DNA of 64,000 nt from Fragosphaeria purpurea. Taxonomy: Eukaryota > Ascomycota > Sordariomycetes > Ophiostomatales > Ophiostomataceae. This document shows positions 1 through 10,700 of this stretch, one piece after another. Made by a program: the position numbers and the translations under genes. The notes under the pieces were generated by a model that did no database searches, had not been told where the DNA came from, and was given only the letters and a program-made list of their open reading frames with translations. Location of the stretch: the NCBI GenBank assembly GCA_002778095.1, contig PCDL01000022.1:372001-436000 (forward strand), in the 5' to 3' direction. Position 1 is the first letter of the stretch; each line of letters begins with the position of its first letter.

Positions 1-1363
1 TCAGGAATTTTTGCTACACGGCGCGTTAAGTGGGTAGCCATTTTTTAAGAAATACATAAACGCTCAACGATTTATGAAAGACTTCTTTTGATAATATGTT
101 GCAGTGAGAGCAAAAATGGAGACGGCAAAAACTTGGCTGACCTTTACTCCGTAATAAGACGCAAAAAGGAGGCCGGTCTGCACCAGCAGCAGCAACCAGC
201 CGAGCCTAAAGAAAGGAGGCTGGCTGGCTGCAGGGCCAACAAGCCCCATCCTTTCCCCCTACCACTTGTGCTTTGGCTGCCTGCAGGTTGTATTACTGCG
301 GAACACTGGTGGTCTCCGATAGGCCGCTGTGGGCAAGGCGGGACTGAGCCGGAACAGGAAGCTGTGGTAGGCAGACAGCGAGCCATCCAGAGTGGTCCAG
401 GCAAAAAGGCAGGTGGGGTTCTGAGGGTTGAGAAACAGAAGGGGCTGCAGGCTGCCCAACAACGTGAGGTTTATGGTCAGTCACCCCCAAACGGGAAGGG
501 GCTGGTCAGTACTGTTTTCCTCCCTCCGTACCGTGTCCGGAACTACGACACGGCGTGCAGACACAGCTTCCTCGCACTGGCCGCAAGGGGCCGGGTGGAC
601 GGGACACCCTTGTGGGTCCCAGCGGCAAGCGGAGGTTTCTGTTCGCGTTCGTCTCCAAACCAGCAAACGAGTCATAGCTGTTGAAGACCGCCCCACTTTC
701 ACGGGGGGGAAGAAGGAGCCATTCACTTTCTGGCCCAACGTTCATTAACACATGATCCTTCCTTTCCGACAAAAGGCCTGACTTTGCGTTTTAAATTAAA
801 CGTCCCTTTTTTCTTCGCTTCTTCCTGCTTCGTATCCTACATTTCTCTACTCTCAGCTCCTCCATTCCCTTTTTGTTCCCTGTGACGATCGTATATTTCC
901 TGTGGCGAGTGTGCTTTCTCTCTCCTACAACACAGGTGCAGCATACCTGGTTCCGTCTGCGCTTCCGTTGCTCATCCTTTGATCTGTTTCTTTTTTTCTT
1001 TCTTCTTTTTTTTTGGTCGGGATTTTCCACGATAAACTTCCACATTTTAAACCTCTGAGCTTGTCGTTTTCCTTTTGACTTTGCTTCCATTCCTGCCCTC
1101 GCCCTCGTCTGTCCCTCCGTCGACCTATCTACGCGTCCGGCACTTTGGCAGCTCTTCGGCGGAGTAGCATCTATGGTGTCGCCACCGTCTCTTGACGTGA
1201 TCGCCTTTTCGACCGATCCCGACCGATCCCGACCACCCATATATCTTCTTCCTTGACGTGCTTTTGTGCTCCTATTTCACACGCCCAAGCCTTGACTTGA
1301 ACAGAAGAATACCAGGCCATATACAGACAGACCTGTCTTAACCGTCGGCCGACTGCAATCGCC
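1..1363. other. Intergenic region with probable leader of the first gene
   Basis: No convincing gene is visible here. Reading frames of up to about 200 codons exist but have low-complexity or unstructured translations and no splice pattern. From about 960 to 1020 the plus strand is very pyrimidine-rich, as expected of a promoter or leader for the gene that starts at 1364. An ACGCGT lies at 1131-1136. Confidence 0.5.
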
Positions 1364-2302
1364 ATGTCGTCCTCGATTGCCATCCCTACTGCGTCGTCTT
1401 CGGCCGACGCCCACGACGGCAACCCGCATCATCCGCAGCACCACCGCCGCCATCACCGCCACCACCTTCGATCGATGAACACCGCGGCCGGCCCGTCTGC
1501 CGTCTCCTCGTCCTCCATGATGCCGTCGCCCTCCTCGGCTTCGACTGCGTCTTCCGCTTCCTCTGCCTCGTCGTCCGCGAACACGCCGTCGCGGCTGCTG
1601 CCAAACAAACAAGCTCTCTCGCAATCGGCTCCGTCGGAGCCTACCATGCGGCAGCAGCAGAAGATGGGCCACAACCGTCGCCCCAGCCTGTTGAGTACGT
1701 TTTACATGGCCCCAGCGTCTTTCTCTCCTCTCCTCGTTTTTGTTCCCCAAGCATTTCTGCCCAAGCTCGACCCCATTCGGGCGTCACTGTGTCCTCACTC
1801 GTCACGTCACGCCTTGGTCGACTTGTGATTCGTTTTTGGCTTTGTTATTGTAACGTGAACAAAACATTGACACCTGCTATTAGGCTCTGCCATCTCCCAA
1901 CAAGAGGCACACGTCATCAACATTGGCGAGCCGGATGGTCCTCCGCGATTGGTCAGTACATGTTTTTTTACCCACGCTTTTGTACGGTGGGCAATCGGGG
2001 TCTGATTCGATTCGCTTCGTGACTGACTCGGTCTTGCTTCGTGCCAGATTTCGTATCTTACCTCGAGCCAAGGGTTCACTTGGAATCCCGGTATGTCCCT
2101 GTGCTGGGGCCGCGTTTCTTCTGTCTGCTGTGCCACGCTTGTCAATCGGTTTTTGCCTTCGTCTAACGTGGGGTTGTTGCATACAGAAATATTTGTCCCG
2201 TCGTACGTCGACTGCGACTACACTCCGCTCGAGAACCGACGCGATCCAGTGCACGAAATCTTTTTAAGCGACGAGGAGATCAACGAAATGTTTCCCAAAT
2301 AG
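1364..2302 (+). CDS. Unrecognised small protein, four exons, conserved-looking C-terminus
   Basis: I do not recognise this protein. Spliced exons are 1364-1694, 1884-1951, 2048-2090 and 2187-2302, giving 185 residues. All three introns have GT...AG ends and their phases agree. The first 100 residues are Ser/Ala-rich low complexity with a His/Arg run around residues 20-36. After the first splice the sequence changes character: it reads SSAISQQEAHVINIGEPDG, then a short aromatic stretch (GFTWNPEIFVPSYVDCDYTP), and ends EEINEMFPK. The dense aromatic and acidic tail and the clean reading frame through three junctions argue for a real gene with a constrained C-terminal module. I saw no signal peptide or membrane segment. 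The start was chosen because it is the first ATG of the exon-1 frame. The gene model is fairly sure; the function is unknown. Confidence 0.7.
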
Positions 2303-3404
2303 ATTCCTCTATTGGACACTAACTTCCATTTTTTATCACCAACGACCCGATGCCCACCACGATTATCACGAACACTCTCAACGTTTTTCAACACCTAGAC
2401 ACATTTATTATACCACATTTGCACGTTCCTTTTGCTTTTACACAACCGCAGCTCAAAGTTGACTGCGGCCCTAGTTCCATTGTTCGCATCATTGTTATTG
2501 TTTTGTCTCTCCTTTGCCGCCTTCTTAGCGTTTGCTCCTCCCTTTCATCGTTTGCGTTCGCTATGCCGATCCTGGGGCTCGTCCCATGATAACGAAGCTT
2601 GCCAGGACCGCACGACTCATCACAGCTGCTCCACAAGACTTCGGAGCAACTGGCTTTGTACCCAAGCACTCGATTATCAGAGTTTCCAAAGAATGGCACC
2701 ACTGTCATTGGTCAACGCTAAACACGATCTATGGCAGATCTGCTCGGTTGCCCTACCGCACCAGACTCGAAGGCGTTTTACTCTTCTTTCCTGTTCTTCT
2801 TACTATTAATGTACTTCTCTTTCTTCATCTCGAAATTTAAGGCGTTTTCTTTCCGGGCATAGATGCGTCACGGAGATTTTAGGCACGCGCAAGACAGGGG
2901 AAAGACCGAGACGGTTTTCATAGCCACGGGGATACGTTGGAGAGATGGCGCATGCTGGGGTTTCGGTGTTTTCGTCAAGTTCTCGCTATTTTTCAGGTTC
3001 ACCTGGTGCTGTGTTGCTTCGTGTACATTTTGCTGTTTTCGGGTTTCGTTTCGCTCCGCCAGTTCTTTTAATTATTGGAATTGATAGATCCGTGGCCAAA
3101 ATGTGTGTCTTCTGGCATTTCCAACACGTTTGCGAGGCGGAGTAAAAATATGTAACGACGTAATTGGTTCGCCGTAGCCTTGCCTCGTTAATCTGGTAGC
3201 ACCGACCCCGCCATCAGCCGGGTGCACGGACCATATATGCAAGTATGCAAGTAAACACATTAGCGCCAACGGTTTTGGTAAACACGCGGCCAGCGACCGA
3301 TACACGTTGAAAACGGCGTCGCGTCTTTTGGCGCTGCGTCTGGGGATGGACCGTACAGCCAGCGAACCCTTTTCAAGACCACCCATCCGCCCAGCCACAA
3401 TACC
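2303..3404. other. Intergenic region between the first gene and MIS14
   Basis: The left part is probably 3' UTR of the preceding gene. Short frames here have no recognisable product. The right 160 bases are the MIS14 promoter with two GTAAACA elements, listed separately. Confidence 0.4.
3251..3284 (+). promoter_or_regulatory. Two forkhead-type GTAAACA elements upstream of MIS14
   Basis: GTAAACA occurs at 3251-3257 and again at 3278-3284, in the same orientation, 121-154 bases before the MIS14 ATG. GTAAACA is the core bound by fungal forkhead factors that drive mitotic genes (Fkh2 in budding yeast, Sep1 in fission yeast). The sites are seen in the sequence; their use is inferred. Confidence 0.35.
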
Positions 3405-4241
3405 ATGGACGGCTCTCACCACCGCAAGATTGAACTCCAATCGCCCGAGGACTTTGCGTATCTCGTCGCCAACGTCCGACGCGCCGCCGCCGCGAGCGTC
3501 GCCGCTGCGTTTCCGCCCGTCGACGACGACGGCGACAAGCCGGACGGCCCGGACCACCACGGCCGCACAAAGAGCAAGAAGAAGAAGAAGCCAATTGATG
3601 AGGATGACCTGCATGCACGCGTCGAGGGTCTCGTAAACGAGGTGTGTAGAGTTTGCTCTTGTGTGTCTCTCCCTTCAGCACCTCCCCCCGACGCTCACGC
3701 TCCGCAGTACATCCGTCGCACATTTGCCCTCGCTGCGCCCAACCTGACCATCAACGGCCTGCCAGTCGACCCGGGTCCGTATTGGACGACCGACGGCGAC
3801 CACGGCGACAGCGAAGACGAGAACAGCAGCGGCACCCACAAACCACTGGAAGTGGTCGAGCCGTTTGACACCCGCAAGCGCCAGCGCGTCGAGGACCTCG
3901 CCCGCGACGAAGAGGACCTGCTGCGCGACATTGCGCGGCTGAAGCGGCGGGTGCCGCCCGCGGCCGTGGCCGCGCACGCGCGGCGGCTGACGGCGGCGCT
4001 CGAAGCGGACGACGCGGCGGCGGCCGCCGTCGAGCGAGCCGTGCAGGCGACCAACGGAAACGAAAACGAAAACGACGACGGAGGCGCGGCATCAGCACAG
4101 AACAACATTGACCCGGACGTGCCGGCCACGTTTGCGCGCGCGGTGGCGGGGCTGGGCCGGCTGAAGCAGACGATGCCGGCGACGGTCGCGCGGATGGACC
4201 GCGCGCGGGTGGCCGGCGCGTATGCGGTGTCCAAGCGGTAG
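3405..4241 (+). CDS. MIS14: Kinetochore protein Mis14/Nsl1 (MIND/Mis12 complex)
   Basis: This subunit of the four-protein Mis12/MIND complex links inner centromeric chromatin to the Ndc80 complex at the outer kinetochore. The N-terminus reads HRKIELQSPEDFAYLVANVR, the hallmark opening of fungal Mis14. Exons are 3405-3641 and 3708-4241, giving 256 residues. Splicing joins VNE to YIRRTF, which fits the family. The 66-base intron is a multiple of three with no stop, so an unspliced reading would be 278 residues. Residues about 140-175 (KRQRVEDLARDEEDLLRDI and onward) form a probable coiled coil. A basic KSKKKKK patch sits near residue 65. Alanine-rich, GC-rich stretches fill the second half. Neighbours are unrelated. 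Family assignment is strong. Confidence 0.88.
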   Translation: MDGSHHRKIELQSPEDFAYLVANVRRAAAASVAAAFPPVDDDGDKPDGPDHHGRTKSKKKKKPIDEDDLHARVEGLVNEVCRVCSCVSLPSAPPPDAHAPQYIRRTFALAAPNLTINGLPVDPGPYWTTDGDHGDSEDENSSGTHKPLEVVEPFDTRKRQRVEDLARDEEDLLRDIARLKRRVPPAAVAAHARRLTAALEADDAAAAAVERAVQATNGNENENDDGGAASAQNNIDPDVPATFARAVAGLGRLKQTMPATVARMDRARVAGAYAVSKR

Positions 4242-4882
4242 AGTTTGTTTGGGCGCAGCGGGGGATGAAAGGTTTTATGCATATTGGGTACGGACGGCGT
4301 TTTATTGCAAGAATGTCTTACGAGTTTCACGATACCACAAACATTGACATTGACGTTTTTTTTTTGCTCTTTTTGCAATATATTATTAATCTTGTGAAAC
4401 GCGTATGCTAATGAGTTACTTTATACTTCCAAAAAAATATGAACCGGTCTTATGTCTGCTTGAGTGTGAGTATAGCTGGTTGAGCATGGGGAATTGGGCA
4501 AAGCTCTAGACCTGTTGTTGTTTCCCCCCCGTTTTGTAAGTATAGCCAAAATCTAAGGATAAAAAATAAAGCTCCACTGCATGGCCGCAACACACATAGA
4601 GGGAGGATAAAGGTGCAAAACATCAAACACAAACAATGAACAGAAACCCTGGGGGAGGGGAGAAGGAAAGAAGGCAGATGGTGTTGGGACTAAACCCGCC
4701 CCCGAGGTGACAGAAGAACCAACAACAGCGCGACTCTCCGGCAAAACAAAAAAAAAAAAAACGCCCTTTTTTTGTTCATTTCAAGCACGCAACGTTAAAA
4801 CTCATTGCTTACCACAACACCCACCCCACCCATCATCTTTAAAAAATAAAAATAAAAATAAAAATAAATTGGTTCTTCTTCG
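4242..4882. other. Convergent 3' region of MIS14 and SEC14
   Basis: Both flanking genes end here, so this is 3' UTR and terminator sequence. It is AT-rich near 4370-4440 and holds an AAAAT-type simple repeat at 4841-4868. No gene is seen. Confidence 0.5.
4841..4868. repeat. AAAAT-type simple repeat
   Basis: About five copies of a 5-base AAAAT-like unit lie 15 bases beyond the SEC14 stop codon on its 3' side. The repeat is AT-rich and may lie in the polyadenylation region. Confidence 0.7.
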
Positions 4883-6285
4883 TCAAGCGGCGGCCGTCTC
4901 CTTGCCCGTGGCTGCGTTGGCGCTGTCAGCAGCAGCGCCGGGTTCTTCCAGGGTCAGGTTTATGAGGTCTGGTGGCGCGTTGGTCTCGTCGGATCCGTCG
5001 GGTTCCCCAGCCGGTGGGCTCGCCCACTCGGGCTCGCGCCAGGGCCCCATGTCAGCCAGCTTGCAATTGTCGGGGCAGTTGCAGGTGCCGCCGAACTCGG
5101 CCGGCAGGTTCTCGGCCGGCACCTGGCTCAGCAGCTCCTCCCGGTAGCTCTCGCCGAGGATGTGGATCTTGGCGACGGTGACGGGATCGAGAAAAGGCGT
5201 GATCCACGACCAGACGTAGGAAAAGCCGCGGGGCGCGTTGATGAGGTAGAACCGGCCGAGGCGCTCCGGGTAGTGGTTCTGGGAAATGGCCGAGGCCTGC
5301 TGGATGTACTCGTAGGCCTGCTTCGCCTTGAACACGCCGACGCCCTTGATGTCCATGATGGTGCAGCACGTCTCGACGAGGTGCCCGGCTTTGCGGCTGC
5401 AGGCAGGCAGGCGCTCGTCGGCGAGGCGTTCGTACTCGACGGCGAGGTTGGTGAGCATGCGCTTGTCGCTGGTGATGGTCCGCATGGCCTTGAGGTCAAT
5501 CTTCCCCAGTTGTTCAATGTACACCGGCCGGCCGTCCTTTGAGAAGTCGAGGGACGCGGTTAGTTTTTTTTTTCTCCTTTCTCTGTAGGCCCCTTCTTTG
5601 TCTTTTCTTCAAAACTCAAAAATAAACAAGATATCAACGCACTTTGTCCGTCTTGTGATAGTACTGGGGGTAGTACTCCGACAGCTTCGCCTTTTCAGGG
5701 TAGGTCCACATCTTCACGTTCTCGTCCAGGCCTTCTTTTTCCCGCCACGCTTCGCACTCGACAAACCTGCGAAAAAAAAACGTGTTAGCCGAGTCCAAAA
5801 ACGCCTGTGTTGGCTTTTTGCGCCGACAGGTCGCCAATTCTTGTCTTCCTTGCACAACGTACATCTTCAGAGCCAAGTTGACGTCGAACTTGCGCGCGCG
5901 CAGAAATCGGAGCTACAGTAAATTAGTATGAATATACATATATAAAATAGAATAAAGGCGCGGCACAACAAGATCAACATAGAGGCAACAAAGGAACAGA
6001 GACAGATCGAGACGGAAGCCAAAACACAAAAAGGGGAACCCAAGGACGCACCAGTGTCAGGCTGTCGAGCCGCTTCGTGTAGCCCTGGGACTCGAGCATC
6101 AGGCGCAGCTGGTGCACCTGGGCCTGCTGCTGCTCGCTGAGATAGCCTGGGTGGCCGCTCAGGCGCGTAGCTTGCTGCGCTTCCTCACCCTCAGGAGGGC
6201 TTGGTGGCTTTATGGGGAACGTATAATCGTCATACTTCTCATCCAGGCCCATGACCTTTTCGTTTGCTTTTTTGTATTGCGCCAT
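4883..6285 (-). CDS. SEC14: SEC14-type phosphatidylinositol/phosphatidylcholine transfer protein
   Basis: A cytosolic CRAL-TRIO lipid-transfer protein that exchanges PI and PC and coordinates lipid metabolism with Golgi secretion. Exons on the minus strand are 6285-6052, 5912-5863, 5766-5643 and 5536-4883, giving 353 residues with consistent phases. The N-terminal CRAL-TRIO_N helices include LSEQQQAQVHQLRLMLES and LRFLRARKFDVNLALKMF; the latter lies on a 50-base exon. Exon 4 begins DGRPVYIEQLGKID and carries the lipid-binding fold, including GRFYLINAPRGFSYVW and the C-terminal EFGGTCNCPD, close to yeast Sec14. The tail beyond residue 310 is acidic and Ala-rich. TATATA at 6415-6420, about 130 bases upstream on the coding strand, could be a TATA box. 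Assignment is firm; which of several Sec14 paralogues it represents is not settled. Confidence 0.92.
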
Positions 6286-7712
6286 GGTAACAAGAGGGGG
6301 AAACAGAACAGCACAAGCAAAGGAGAGGTCGGAAGCCACCAAAAGGAGGTAGGGGGGAAACGAGGAGGAATTGGGAGCGTTGCGAAGATCGTTCAAAGTA
6401 TGCGATTGATGGGCTATATATGGGAATGACGCAGTCGGTAGCCTCGATGATCTCGTCGTCGTCGTGTCCGGCAAGCAAAGAAAAGAGAAAAAACAAATAA
6501 ATGAATAAGAAAAAAAGAAAAAGAGAGACGGAACAGAAAAGGGGAGGCAAAAAAAGGATGCTGCCGGGTTTTAGGCCCTTGTCGTCATCAAAAGCCAGAA
6601 AAGGGACTAGAAGTGGCTTTGAGAGATGGGTCGAAAAAAAGGGGGGGCATCGATAGGAGGACACCTATAAAAGCCCCGGTATAGCAATAATGCATGCAGA
6701 ACGGACGTGTAGGCGCTAATCAGGTGTACAAACGAGGCTCATTTTTCGAAATAATAGTACCCCACAGCTCTCTCTCTCTCAACAATTTTATTGTTAGCAT
6801 TGGCTCGTCGTACAAATGAGGCGGTGCAGCCTGTCGGACCAACCCCGCCTTTCCCAACGGGCAAGAAAGCTTATGCATCTAAGCGAGTAGTTGGGCAGGT
6901 GTGAAAATACCAGGCAGATCCTCATCGGGAGACTCTGCATTCCCGCGGATACAGCCCGCCAGGTAAATACAAGTTTTGTTTGGAATGACGGGTGTGAAGA
7001 TTGTATGGGATGCCAACTGCACTGCATCCATTCCTCTGGCCTTGATCGTCGTGAAACAACTGATTATTTATCTGTCCTGGCTTCACCTTCATTTTGTATG
7101 GCATCAAGTTGGCTTGCTTCAAGTCGGAGACAGGATTCAGACCTCATTTGGTCATTTATTCTAGCAAGAATTGGTTCTTGGCGCATTGGTACGCGGAAAC
7201 AGTGTGATAAGCTGAGGGCTGCGGTTTGGCTGCGGTTATCCGCAGCAGTCGTTACTCACCGCTACGATTTCCCACATCAAAAGGTCCATGATCCCCCAGT
7301 ATAATCGTTGTGTCCGCAGGACACGCACAACGAGCAAAGGCGCAGCCTCTGCGAGATACGCCTTGTTGGTCTCCTCGCTGATGTGTCTGCATCTTCTCCG
7401 TGGTATCAGCGTGGTTATCTTTGGGGAAATTGTTATGCTTTCTTCATCCACATAATGAGAGAACGCCTGACAACATAATGCTATTTGCGTGTAATTTGGA
7501 CATAGAATTGTCCGGTTTGCTATTTTGTGGGAATCACTTCAGATTATGAGTACACAGCTTGTACCAAAAAGTTCGGCTCCTAAAATCGCATTTCCTTCGC
7601 ATCCTAGGGCTTTCCTCGCCATACGATGTGTAAAGGCTTGACAAACAAGCGTGAAGAGACAAATCCGCTCTTTGCCTCGTTGACCCGTTTTAGAAGGCTG
7701 TCTAGGCCACCC
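6286..7712. other. Intergenic region between SEC14 and UBP2
   Basis: The 6286-6680 part is purine-rich on the plus strand, so it is pyrimidine-rich in the SEC14 sense and fits its leader. The rest (about 6690-7600) has only short, uninformative frames on both strands. I see no gene, tRNA or repeat. Confidence 0.5.
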
Positions 7713-10700
7713 TTATAGCTCACGCATTTCTTGGTCGTTGGGGGTGCGCACACCTTCCTCTTCGAACTCTGGCGGCGGCGACGGCGGCAGCGTCTCTCTT
7801 TGCTGCGGTGCCCTTGTCGGCGGCGGCACTGGCGGAGGTGACAGCGCGGTAACAAAGTCACTCTCGACCGAAAGCTCCCGTTTCAGTGGCTGCTGCAGCT
7901 GCTGCTGCTGTGACCGCGGCGGCGGCGGCGGAGGGGTCGCCGCTCGCCGCTGCCGCGTCGGCGTGTTCACCATGCGGCCCACGTCGGACGCCCGCACGTA
8001 CGCGAGGTAGTACGGCTCGCCCTGCGTTGACAGCTCCTTCATGACTTTGTCCGTGTCCGGCTCCTCAGTGACGACGCTGTCGTTATACCGCCGCCAGAGG
8101 CTCTGGTCAAAGTCAAACACCCACACCCAGTAGTGGCCGGATTTGCCCGTCTGCCCCGCGTGGCACACCACTGCGTGCAAGAGATACTCGTAGCGGGGGT
8201 CCTGCAGGTCGGCGAAAAGGCCCTCCAGCTCGTCGCGGTACGTCTCGGCAAGATCCGGGACGTTGGCCATGAGCGCGTCGCCCGCGGCGACGGCTTCGGG
8301 CACCCACGCGCCTTGGATGGCGCGCGGCGTCATGGTGCGCGCGCCCTCCAGGAACGGCAGGTCCGCGGCGCCCCTGGCCAGCGCCGCCGTCTGGTTGTCC
8401 ACGTCGGCCGCGTTGTCCAGCGTCAGATCGAGCGTGTCGGTGCTGGCAATGGTGATGCCGTTCTCGTCCAGCAGTTCCTTGATCTCGTCGCTGATGATGT
8501 AATAGTCGCCGCCCACGTCGCCGCTGTCCTCGTCCTCGTCGTCGGCGTCGCTGCCGCTTTCGTCATCGTCGTCAGAGTGGGCGCCGTCCGTCTCTTCCCC
8601 CGTCTCTTCTTCCTCCACATTCTCCACCTCCTCCACGGTACTGCCCATCGTCCCGTCCACAGTTGCTTTCGCCTTGCCTTTTCCCTTGCCCTTGTTGTCG
8701 CTCTTTCTCCTAAACTGGCGGCCGCCTTGCACGTACTCCTCGACCACCGAGTTGGTGTACGTGGCCATCCTGCCGACGGCCCCGGGTGAGAACGTCAAAT
8801 CGGACACTTCGCCGCCTGGCCCGCGCAGCGAACGCAGCCGCTCCTGTAGGTTCCACGCCCGGCGCCGCTTGTTGAACAGCTCCGAGCCCACGGGGCTGTC
8901 CATGAACCGGTCGAGGTGCAGCACCACCGGCATCGCAATCGCCGTGTTGTTTTTGCCGCCGTCGCGGGTCGTGCGCTGGATGTGCACGTGCAAGATCGGC
9001 GGCAGCTTCAGGATGGACGTAAACCGCTCGTACCGCGTCGTGCCCTGCGTGATGAACTCGCGCTGGAAGCTGCTGTCGAGCGCCTGCAGCAGGTTGATCA
9101 CCTGGCCGCCCTCGTCCGGGTACGCCGTCACCCAGCGGTTGGGCGCCACCTGCCGGTTGTACTTTTCGGCGTGGTTGGAGCGGTTGTATGTCACGCTCGT
9201 CCAGAAGAACGTGTCCGTCACGGGGTCGCTCTGGACGCCCGTCTCCTCGTCCTCGCCGGTCGCCCGCACCGCCGCGCGCAAATGGCTAATGATGTTGCCC
9301 ATGACCTCTTCGACGTCCTGCTGGTCCGTGCCCGTCACACTACTATCGTTCAAAGCCCGCGCAATCTTCTCTTCCACAGTCGGTTCGGCCACCGGTGGCG
9401 GGGGATCAAAGACGGTCTGCACGCCACTGGCAGCAATCTCCTGGACCTGGCTGGTGCCGCTGTTCGCGACGGTATCGTTCATCTCGGTATCACCGCCGCC
9501 GCCGGTAACGGGAAGCTGTTGCGGATCTTCAGCCGAGTACGGAGGCGGTTCTTCGCCCTCGTCTTTTTGTTGCACTTGTATAGCAGCTGTTGGGTTGCTG
9601 TCCGCAGAAATGGCTTCTGCTGTCGCGACATCACTCACGTGGCTCACGCTCTGCCAGCCATCGTCTGTCTGGTTCACCAGCGTCTGCGAGCTTCGGGTGC
9701 TCACTGCGTCTGCCTCGTCCGTTCCTGACACGGCATTGACCACCACTTTTGTTTCGGAATGCCGATGCTCATTCGTTGGGCGCGGTGATTCTGGCGGCGC
9801 TGGTGCATGGCGGATGGGCAGCGGTGGGGCCGGCGATTCGGTTCCCTTGCCGCTGCCCATATCAAAGGCGACAGAATGCTCTTGGTCTTTCTCCAAAATC
9901 GTTGCGCCATCCATCTCCAGCTGCTTGGGGTTCTTCAACGCAGCGAGAGCAAGCGGCTGAGACGGTTTAACGGTCGCTTCCTGGCTGTTCAGCAGTTCCT
10001 GGAACAGCCCATAAAGTTGCAGGACAACTAAAAGATTGAGATTGTCAGAACCAAAAAAGACAGACAACATAAGCTGAAATCAGGAAAAAGTTCACAAAAA
10101 CCCACACTGCTGGCCAGCAAATGCCTCGCTCTTCTCCAAGTGCGTTGAGCCGGGGTCAATGCGCCGGCTTCTCAAGTTGTCCTCCGTAATCTCCAATCCG
10201 TACTTGTCGTAATCCAAAACGATCTCGCGAACTGGCTTCACAGTAAAGAGATACTGCAGGATACTGTTCAGGTAGCAAGTGTTGCGGATGTTTTGCAAGC
10301 CAACAGGGAGTGTTAGGTTCGCGGGCCCGTCATTAACAGGCACCACGTCCAAGTCCATCTGGCTAAAGTGCGTAGAGTCCACCTGGTAGCTTTGGTCGCT
10401 TTCGGCCACGACTATCGTTGCTTCGCGCAGCAAAACCGGGTCGTTGTTTCGCGCCATGCCGATGACTCGGAGTGCCGTTGCAACCAGAACATGGTCTTTT
10501 TCCCGGGACTGAACAACAAAAAAACCGTTAGTCTTTGTCTGAGCTTTCGGGGGTCTACACAGACTGATCTGTCAAATCAGTTCAAACCTACGTTGCAGAC
10601 GTATTGAGCGATGTTAACGATATACTCAGTCTCCGTGTCGGCTTGGACGCCCAAATAACTCAAAGCTTCCTCCAGATCCATAAACCGAAGTGCGCGTTCC

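Noticed and set aside
88..684. 198-codon ORF at the left end
   Set aside because: Low-complexity, motif-free translation with overlapping frames on the other strand and no splice structure.
8674..9960. 428-codon plus-strand ORF across UBP2
   Set aside because: Antisense shadow of the USP catalytic region; composition is Ser/Cys/Arg-rich without motifs.
10028..10081. Starting UBP2 exon 4 at the CAG near 10075
   Set aside because: That acceptor puts exon 3 and exon 4 out of phase or adds non-family residues. The TTTTAG acceptor at 10028 restores the frame and the expected EAFAGQQF-VLQLYGLF sequence.
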